From Arcicella gelida (lineage in GTDB: Bacteria; Bacteroidota; Bacteroidia; Cytophagales; Spirosomataceae): a stretch of DNA of 64,000 nucleotides. The notes under the pieces are model-generated. The model had not been told where the DNA came from and did not search any database. It saw only the letters and a program-made list of their open reading frames with translations. Both the position numbers and the translations under genes were made by a program. The stretch spans positions 75,446 through 139,445 of the forward strand of contig NZ_JAYGIL010000019.1 in NCBI RefSeq assembly GCF_034931025.1, in the 5' to 3' direction. This document shows positions 58,586-64,000 of the stretch, in pieces (position 1 is the first letter of the stretch; each line of letters begins with the position of its first letter).

Positions 58586-61393
58586 ATGGAATACAATTTC
58601 AAAGAAACAGAACAGAAATGGAGAAAGTTTTGGGAAGAAAACCAAACCTATAAAACAGAGATTAACCACGATAAACCAAAGTACTATGTGTTGGATATGT
58701 TCCCTTATCCTTCTGGTGCTGGTTTGCACGTTGGGCATCCGCTTGGTTATATTGCTTCCGACATTATCGCTCGTTACAAACGTTTGAAAGGTTTTAATGT
58801 ATTGCATCCAATGGGTTTTGATTCTTTCGGTTTGCCTGCTGAACAATATGCTATCCAAACGGGTCAACATCCTGCTATTACTACCGAAGAAAATATTACT
58901 ACTTATATTCGTCAGCTAAAACAAATTGGTTTTAGTTATGACTGGTCTCGTGAAGTACGGACTTCTGATGCCAAATATTACAAATGGACGCAGTGGATTT
59001 TCATGCAATTGTTCAAGCATTATTATGACAAAGATGCCAACAAAGCTTTACCGATTGCTTCTTTAGTAGAACGTTTTGCTGTTTCGGGCAACAAAGGCGT
59101 AAATGCCGTTTGCGATGAAGATACACCAAACTTTACTGCCGAAGAATGGAATGGTATGAACGAACAAGAGCAACAAACTTTGTTATTGAAATTCCGTTTG
59201 ACTTTCCCCGATGATTCTGTGGTAAACTGGTGTCCAGCTTTGGGAACAGTTTTGGCAAATGATGAAATCAAAGATGGCGTTTCTGAGCGTGGGGGTTATC
59301 CAGTAGAACAGAAAAAAATGAAGCAGTGGGCAATGCGTATTACTGCTTATGCCGATAGATTAATCGACGGATTGAACGAAGTAGATTGGTCGGATGCTTT
59401 GAAAGAACAACAACGTAACTGGATTGGTAGAAGTACAGGTGCAAGTGTGAAATTTAAAGTTGATGCTTCGACTGTTCAAGAAAATGCTCCAGAATTTATT
59501 GAAGTATTTACCACTCGTGTTGATACAATTTATGGCGTTTCGTTTATGGTAATTGCTCCAGAACATGAGTACGTTCCTTTCTTGACAACCCCAGAACAAA
59601 AAGCCACAGTAGATGAGTACGTAAAATGGGTAGCTTCAAGAACGGAATTAGACCGTATGTCGGAAGTGAAAAAAGTAACGGGTGCATTTACTGGTAGCTA
59701 CGTAATCAATCCATTCAACGATGAGAAAGTACCGATTTTCTTAGCGGATTATGTTTTGGCAGGCTACGGAACAGGTGCAGTAATGGGCGTACCTTCGGGC
59801 GACCAACGTGACTGGAATTTTGCTACACATTTCGATTTACCAATTGTGCCAATTTTGGATGCCCAAAAAGATATTGACCAACAAGCCGATAATACCAAAG
59901 AAGGAAAATACATCAATTCTGGCATTATCGACGGCATGGAATACAAAGAAGCTACGGCAATTTTGACAAAATGGTTGGAAGAAAAAGGCATCGGTAAAGG
60001 TAAAATTCAATATCGCTTGCGTAATGCCGTATTCAGTCGCCAGCGTTATTGGGGCGAGCCAGTGCCTGCGTACTTTAAAGACGGTTTACCGTATTTGATT
60101 GAAGAAAGCGAATTGCCTTTAGAATTACCCGTAATTGATAAATATTTACCTACCGAAACAGGCGAGCCACCATTAGGACGTGCTGAAGGTTGGAAATATA
60201 AAGGCGAATACGAATATGAATTATCAACCATGCCGGGTTGGGCAGGTTCGTCGTGGTATTGGTACCGTTATATGGATGCTCAAAACGAGCAAGAATTTGC
60301 CTCACAAGAAGCCATTAATTACTGGAAAGCAGTTGATTTATACTTAGGCGGTTCAGAACACGCCACTGGACACTTATTGTATAGCCGTTTCTGGAATAAA
60401 TTCTTGAAAGATTTAGGATTAGTACCCGAAGAAGAATTTGCTAAGAAATTGATTAATCAAGGCATGATTCAGGGACGTTCTAATTTTGTGTATCGTGTAA
60501 AATCATCTGTAGGCGAAGGTAAAAATCCTGTTTTTGTTTCATTCGGTTTAAAAGAACAATATGAAACTACGCCAATCCACGTGGATGTAAACATTGTTTC
60601 AAACGAAGTATTAGATGTAACAGCTTTCAAAAACTGGCGTTCAGATTTTGAAAATGCAGAGTTTATTTTAGAAGATGGCAAATATATCTGCGGTGTAGAA
60701 GTAGAAAAAATGTCGAAATCTAAATACAACGTAGTCAATCCAGATGTATTAGTTGATAAAGTTGGTGCAGATACTTTGCGTTTGTACGAAATGTTCTTAG
60801 GTCCATTAGAACAAGCCAAACCTTGGAATACCAATGGTATCGACGGTTCATTCCGCTTTATCAAAAAAGTATGGCGTTTGTTCTATGACGATTTGGGGAA
60901 TTTCAAAGTAAAAGACGAAGCCCCAACACCAGCAGAATTGAAAGTTTTACATACTTGTATCAAGAAAGTAGAAGAAGATTTAGAGCGTTATTCGTTCAAT
61001 ACAGTAGTTTCTACTTTGATGATTTGTGTGAACGATTTAGGTTCATTGAAATGTGCTAAGAAAGCAATCTTGCAAGAATTAGTCATTTTAATGTCGCCAT
61101 ACACACCACACATTGCCGAAGAACTTTGGGTATTGTTAGGTAACGAAGCTGGAACAATTTCTTATGCTACTTTCCCTAAATTCAATGCTTCGTTATTGGT
61201 AGAAGCCAATTTTGATTATCCGATTTCAATCAACGGAAAAGTAAGAGCCAATATCTCTTTCCCAACCGATTCCATTCCAGCGGATATAGAAGCAGGCGTA
61301 TTAGCTAATGAAGTAGTACAAAAATGGTTAGACGGTAAAGCTCCTAAAAAAGTAATCGTTGTACCAAAACGTATTGTGAATGTAGTTTTGTAA
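58586..61393 (+). CDS. leuS: Leucine--tRNA ligase
   Basis: A 935 aa class I aminoacyl-tRNA synthetase, full bacterial length. HIGH motif as 'GLHVGHPLGY' (about 48-57), CP1 editing domain ('TTRVDTIYGVSFMVIAPEHEY', about 310-330, with the editing Asp in the 'GVPSGDQRDW' segment), and KMSKS in 'VEKMSKSKYNVV' (about 709-720), then the anticodon-binding helices and C-terminal domain. Essential for protein synthesis. Ends in its own terminator. Confidence 0.97.
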   Translation: MEYNFKETEQKWRKFWEENQTYKTEINHDKPKYYVLDMFPYPSGAGLHVGHPLGYIASDIIARYKRLKGFNVLHPMGFDSFGLPAEQYAIQTGQHPAITTEENITTYIRQLKQIGFSYDWSREVRTSDAKYYKWTQWIFMQLFKHYYDKDANKALPIASLVERFAVSGNKGVNAVCDEDTPNFTAEEWNGMNEQEQQTLLLKFRLTFPDDSVVNWCPALGTVLANDEIKDGVSERGGYPVEQKKMKQWAMRITAYADRLIDGLNEVDWSDALKEQQRNWIGRSTGASVKFKVDASTVQENAPEFIEVFTTRVDTIYGVSFMVIAPEHEYVPFLTTPEQKATVDEYVKWVASRTELDRMSEVKKVTGAFTGSYVINPFNDEKVPIFLADYVLAGYGTGAVMGVPSGDQRDWNFATHFDLPIVPILDAQKDIDQQADNTKEGKYINSGIIDGMEYKEATAILTKWLEEKGIGKGKIQYRLRNAVFSRQRYWGEPVPAYFKDGLPYLIEESELPLELPVIDKYLPTETGEPPLGRAEGWKYKGEYEYELSTMPGWAGSSWYWYRYMDAQNEQEFASQEAINYWKAVDLYLGGSEHATGHLLYSRFWNKFLKDLGLVPEEEFAKKLINQGMIQGRSNFVYRVKSSVGEGKNPVFVSFGLKEQYETTPIHVDVNIVSNEVLDVTAFKNWRSDFENAEFILEDGKYICGVEVEKMSKSKYNVVNPDVLVDKVGADTLRLYEMFLGPLEQAKPWNTNGIDGSFRFIKKVWRLFYDDLGNFKVKDEAPTPAELKVLHTCIKKVEEDLERYSFNTVVSTLMICVNDLGSLKCAKKAILQELVILMSPYTPHIAEELWVLLGNEAGTISYATFPKFNASLLVEANFDYPISINGKVRANISFPTDSIPADIEAGVLANEVVQKWLDGKAPKKVIVVPKRIVNVVL

Positions 61394-61425
61394 GCTAATT
61401 TATTGACGAATATTTAATTCTATTG

Positions 61426-61458
61426 AATCCTATGAGTTTTTTGAAACCTCATAGGATT
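61426..61458 (+). terminator. leuS terminator
   Basis: AATCCTATGAG (61426-61436) and CTCATAGGATT (61448-61458), followed by TTTTTG. Confidence 0.82.
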
Positions 61459-61555
61459 TTTTGTTTTCTAAAAATAACAATCTCTTCAAGTGCTTTTAGT
61501 TTTTTCTCCTTAACTTCAAAAACTAAAATATACCTTTCATCAAATTATCTTTTTT

Positions 61556-62089
61556 ATGGAATTACAAGCCTTACAATATCCCATCGGAAAATGGGTTCCT
61601 CAAGAAACACATACTTGGGAAGAGATTCAAGAAAAAATAGCTCTGTTAAAAACAATTCCTGCAAAATATAAGGAAGTAAGTACTGAATTAAGCGAGGAGG
61701 ATTTATTGAAACAATATCGTGAAGGTAGTTGGTCGGTCAGACAAATCATTCACCATGTTGCCGATATGCACGTCTTGTATTTTGTTCGTTTTAAACATGC
61801 TCTAACAGAAGTAAATTCAGAAGCTGTGGTAGGAAAAGTAGATGCTTGGGCAAATTTAGAGGAAGCCAAAACAGCTCCTATTGATTTTTCTTTGACTTTA
61901 TTAGCAGGTACTCATCAGCGTTGGACTTACCTTTTAGAACAAATGACGGAAGAAGATTTTCAAAAAGGATTTTATCACCCAACACGTAAGATGTACATGA
62001 CCTTGAAAGATGCCGTTGATATTGGCGTTTGGCATAGTCAACATCATTTGGCACATATTAAAATTGCACTGGGAGTTGCCCAATCATAG
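61556..62089 (+). CDS. YfiT-type DinB-family bacillithiol transferase-like protein
   Basis: A 177 aa four-helix DinB-fold protein. 'LQYPIGKWVPQETHTWEEIQEKIALLKTIPAKY' is the YfiT opening; 'EGSWSVRQIIHHVADMH' (His ligand) and 'VWHSQHHLAHIKIA' (H-x3-H ligands) define the Ni/Zn site. YfiT/BstA-like proteins conjugate bacillithiol to electrophiles; the presence of bshB1 at 45163 supports that this cell makes bacillithiol. Substrate unknown. Confidence 0.8.
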   Translation: MELQALQYPIGKWVPQETHTWEEIQEKIALLKTIPAKYKEVSTELSEEDLLKQYREGSWSVRQIIHHVADMHVLYFVRFKHALTEVNSEAVVGKVDAWANLEEAKTAPIDFSLTLLAGTHQRWTYLLEQMTEEDFQKGFYHPTRKMYMTLKDAVDIGVWHSQHHLAHIKIALGVAQS

Positions 62090-62128
62090 AAAGTATCTAG
62101 TACAAAAAACTTTAAAGTCTTCTATAGA

Positions 62129-62215
62129 AAACTCCTTCAAAAAGGATAAAAATTTATCCTTTTTGAAGGAGTTTTCCTACTAAAAGAGGAAAACTTTCCT
62201 CTTTTAGTAGGAAAA
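62129..62215. repeat. Two abutting near-perfect palindromes
   Basis: First palindrome 62129-62174: AAACTCCTTCAAAAAGGATAAA-like 22-bp arms with a 2-nt centre. Second 62172-62215: TTTTCCTACTAAAAGAGGAAA-like 21-bp arms with a 2-nt centre. Either can end transcription from both sides. Their spacing merges into the 42-bp periodic array beyond. Confidence 0.85.
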
Positions 62216-62416
62216 TTGGTACTCCAAGTATCAACACTTCTACTTTTTTGCGGAATATTGCGGCTTTCAACAGCAAAACCCCATCAAAACTTCGGATTAT
62301 TGCGGTTTTAGATAGCAATTTTGCTATTTCAAATAAGAAAATCTCTTCTCTGAATATAAAAATTCTTTCTTTTTTGCAGGAAATTACGGTTTTTAGTATC
62401 AATATACTTATTACTT
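62207..62416. repeat. Degenerate 42-bp tandem array (array 4)
   Basis: Five units in 42-bp register, anchored on GGAAAATTGG (62210), CGGAATATTGCGG (62251), CGGATTATTGCGG (62293), a weak unit near 62335, and CAGGAAATTACGG (62377). The last anchor is exactly 84 bp (two periods) after the third. Strongly diverged compared with arrays 1-3. It lies in the gap between the convergent yfiT-like and MATE genes; the minus strand reads as an open 14-residue-repeat frame that I take as an artefact. Confidence 0.65.
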
Positions 62417-62427
62417 CAACCGCAATT

Positions 62428-63780
62428 TTATAATTTCATTTTACCGACTTTATTAAAAAATCGCCAGCTTAATAAACTGGCAGAAGCAAAAAGACTAATG
62501 GTTAGCCCAATCCAAATGCCAACGTGTTTTAAATCATAAACAAATCCTAAAACATAACACAAAGGTAAACCCACACCCCAATACGCAAAAATGGTAATTA
62601 AAGTAGGAACATTTACATCTTGTACCCCTCGTAAAATGCCTAAACTTACTGCCTGAACGCCATCGAATAATTGAAAAATTCCTCCCCAAATAATTAATTG
62701 AGCCGCCAATAAAATTACGCCTTCATCTTTTACATAACTCGCAAAAAAGTCATTAAAAGTCAACATTAAAACTCCACAAACGCCCATAAAACTTACTCCC
62801 ATAAGTAATGCTGCCGTTCCAGCTCTAAAGATGGCGGTTCGATTTCTTTCCCCTACTCCTGCCCCAACTCGGATACCTCCTGCCGTGGCAATTCCAGTGG
62901 CAGCCATATAAGTAAGCGAAACAAAACCTATCGCTACTTGATGTGCTGCTTTGTGCTGAATACTTATCCAACCCATCATTACAACAGCACCATAGAAAGC
63001 GGCAATCTCGAAAAAGCCCTGAAAACCACTTGGCACACCTACTTTCAAGATACTTTTAATCAGTTTAGATATTTCATTTTTATGAATTTGAATTGCTAAA
63101 TAAGGTTTGAAATATGAAGCATTGAAAACATAATAAGCAATGGCAATAAGCATATAAATCCTTGAAATAAAAGTAGCATAACCAGCACCATACAAACCTA
63201 ATTCTGGGAAAATCCAAATACCATTAATCAAAAAATAATTCAGAATAACATTGATTAACAAAGCTGTCCAAGTGATATTCATCGCTACTTTGGTGTACGA
63301 CAAACCATCCGTAAAACTTTTAAAGGCAGAAAAAAGAAATGAAAAAATTGTAGATGCCGTAATTATCCAAAGGTAGTTTTGAGTAAGTCCTCTGATTTGT
63401 TTGGGCTGGTCTAATATTTCCATATACAAGCCAAAAGCTACTACTAATCCAGCACAAATAATACCCATTAATATTGCTACCCACAAGCTTGCTCTTAGTA
63501 ATAAATTGCATTTGGTAAAATCATTTTCTGCTTTGGCTTGAGCAACCATTGGCGAAACAATCTGTAAACAGATATAGCCAATGATGGAAATATTAATCGA
63601 AATACCATTGGCATCAGCGGCGGCAGCCAAAGATTCCACTGCACCTTTATCCATCCGACCCACTTGAATAGTATCAGCCAAACCCATTATCATTATTCCC
63701 AATTGCCCCGCAATGATGGGAAGCGACAAACGATAAGTAGCAATTAGGTCGGGTTGGTAATTTTTAAATAAATTTTTCAA
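62428..63780 (-). CDS. MATE family efflux transporter
   Basis: A 450 aa multidrug/toxin exporter with twelve predicted membrane helices in two six-helix halves. 'LSLPIIAGQLGIMIMGLADTIQVGRMDKGAVESLAAAADANG' (about 18-59) and 'GATGIATAGGIRVGAGVGERNRTAIFRAG'-like segment (about 290-320) are the pseudo-repeated MATE motifs. It is NorM-like and would use H+ or Na+ gradients. A TAACTTTG box on the minus strand at 63855-63848 may be its -7 promoter element, about 70 bp upstream, without a clear -33. Confidence 0.9.
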   Translation of the reverse strand: MKNLFKNYQPDLIATYRLSLPIIAGQLGIMIMGLADTIQVGRMDKGAVESLAAAADANGISINISIIGYICLQIVSPMVAQAKAENDFTKCNLLLRASLWVAILMGIICAGLVVAFGLYMEILDQPKQIRGLTQNYLWIITASTIFSFLFSAFKSFTDGLSYTKVAMNITWTALLINVILNYFLINGIWIFPELGLYGAGYATFISRIYMLIAIAYYVFNASYFKPYLAIQIHKNEISKLIKSILKVGVPSGFQGFFEIAAFYGAVVMMGWISIQHKAAHQVAIGFVSLTYMAATGIATAGGIRVGAGVGERNRTAIFRAGTAALLMGVSFMGVCGVLMLTFNDFFASYVKDEGVILLAAQLIIWGGIFQLFDGVQAVSLGILRGVQDVNVPTLITIFAYWGVGLPLCYVLGFVYDLKHVGIWIGLTISLFASASLLSWRFFNKVGKMKL

Positions 63781-64000
63781 GGATATAAATTTTATGAGAT
63801 TGTTGATAAAATAAAAAAAGATTGAGAAAGCTTTTGTAGATGCTAAACAAAGTTAAAACCTAAATAATTGATATACTTAAAAGACACTATCCCTAATTTT
63901 GTGTAAGTTGTTTTTTGTATTGATTATTTGTTTTTGATTCTTTGGTCAAAAATAAGGTAAAATTGGTTGATAATAATTCCCCAGTTATGAATGGGTTTAG

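Noticed and set aside
62154..62402. 82-codon minus-strand frame with 14-residue pseudo-repeats
   Set aside because: It results from the degenerate 42-bp array and runs through the palindromic hairpins; composition is extremely Ile/Leu/Lys-rich with no family likeness.
1..64000. tRNA, rRNA, riboswitch or insertion-sequence transposase
   Set aside because: I looked for T-loop GGTTCRA patterns, rRNA landmarks, common riboswitch cores and DDE transposase motifs and found none that I could support by eye; a covariance-model search would be decisive.

Overview
The window is an AT-rich chromosomal segment from a member of the Bacteroidota, most likely order Cytophagales (an Arcicella/Flectobacillus/Emticicia-like organism is my best guess, from gene content only). 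The evidence is a one-protein hybrid two-component system (HTCS), an ECF sigma/FecR/TonB-dependent receptor set with an STN domain, bacillithiol genes (bshB1 and a YfiT-type DinB transferase), OmpA/PD40 envelope proteins and Bacteroidota-style GMC oxidoreductases. No rRNA, tRNA or CRISPR was recognised.

Layout. 0.1-15 kb is mostly ordinary metabolism and envelope: a LOG-family protein, a DUF6261-like gene with a 41-bp hairpin array upstream, a GMC oxidoreductase/VOC operon, an MpaB-type oxygenase, an ECF sigma factor with a membrane-anchored partner, a sugar ketoisomerase/GT14 pair, an OmpA-PD40 lipid-envelope protein and queE. 15.6-29.5 kb is an accessory region. Small orphan genes, mostly on the minus strand, are separated by copies of a composite intergenic repeat. 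They include a SUKH immunity-like protein, a membrane protein, and a three-gene operon of a PD-(D/E)XK nuclease-like protein plus two tandem paralogous small proteins. The region also holds rtcB with a divergent WYL regulator, two gene fragments, and an unknown helical-protein gene followed by a 21-bp tandem array. 29.7-41.5 kb carries a malic enzyme, an aldose-epimerase-like protein, DctA and AEC transporters and a TonB receptor/FecR/ECF sigma set, which suggests organic-acid uptake and use. An Rpn-type nuclease gene splits that signalling set. 41.7-64 kb is core genome: phosphatases, trxB, an M23/LysM endopeptidase, bshB1, pdxH, a LytTR regulator, an orphan HTCS, PAP2 and S1/P1-like enzymes, a GntR-type regulator with a divergent HTH-less paralogue, leuS, a bacillithiol-transferase-like protein and a MATE pump.

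The most unusual signal is a set of four non-coding tandem-repeat arrays with very rigid periods: 41 bp x9 (1936-2304), 42 bp x7.5 (18658-18971), 21 bp x15 (28537-28851) and a degenerate 42-bp array (about 62129-62416). The periods are at or close to 2 or 4 DNA helical turns. Two arrays lie directly beside genes for uncharacterised 235-248 aa helical proteins, and one such gene+array unit is bracketed by short direct repeats as if it had moved or been duplicated as a cassette. The second candidate system is the PD-(D/E)XK operon at 25.3-27.4 kb. A third layer is a rich set of dispersed near-perfect palindromes at gene 3' ends.
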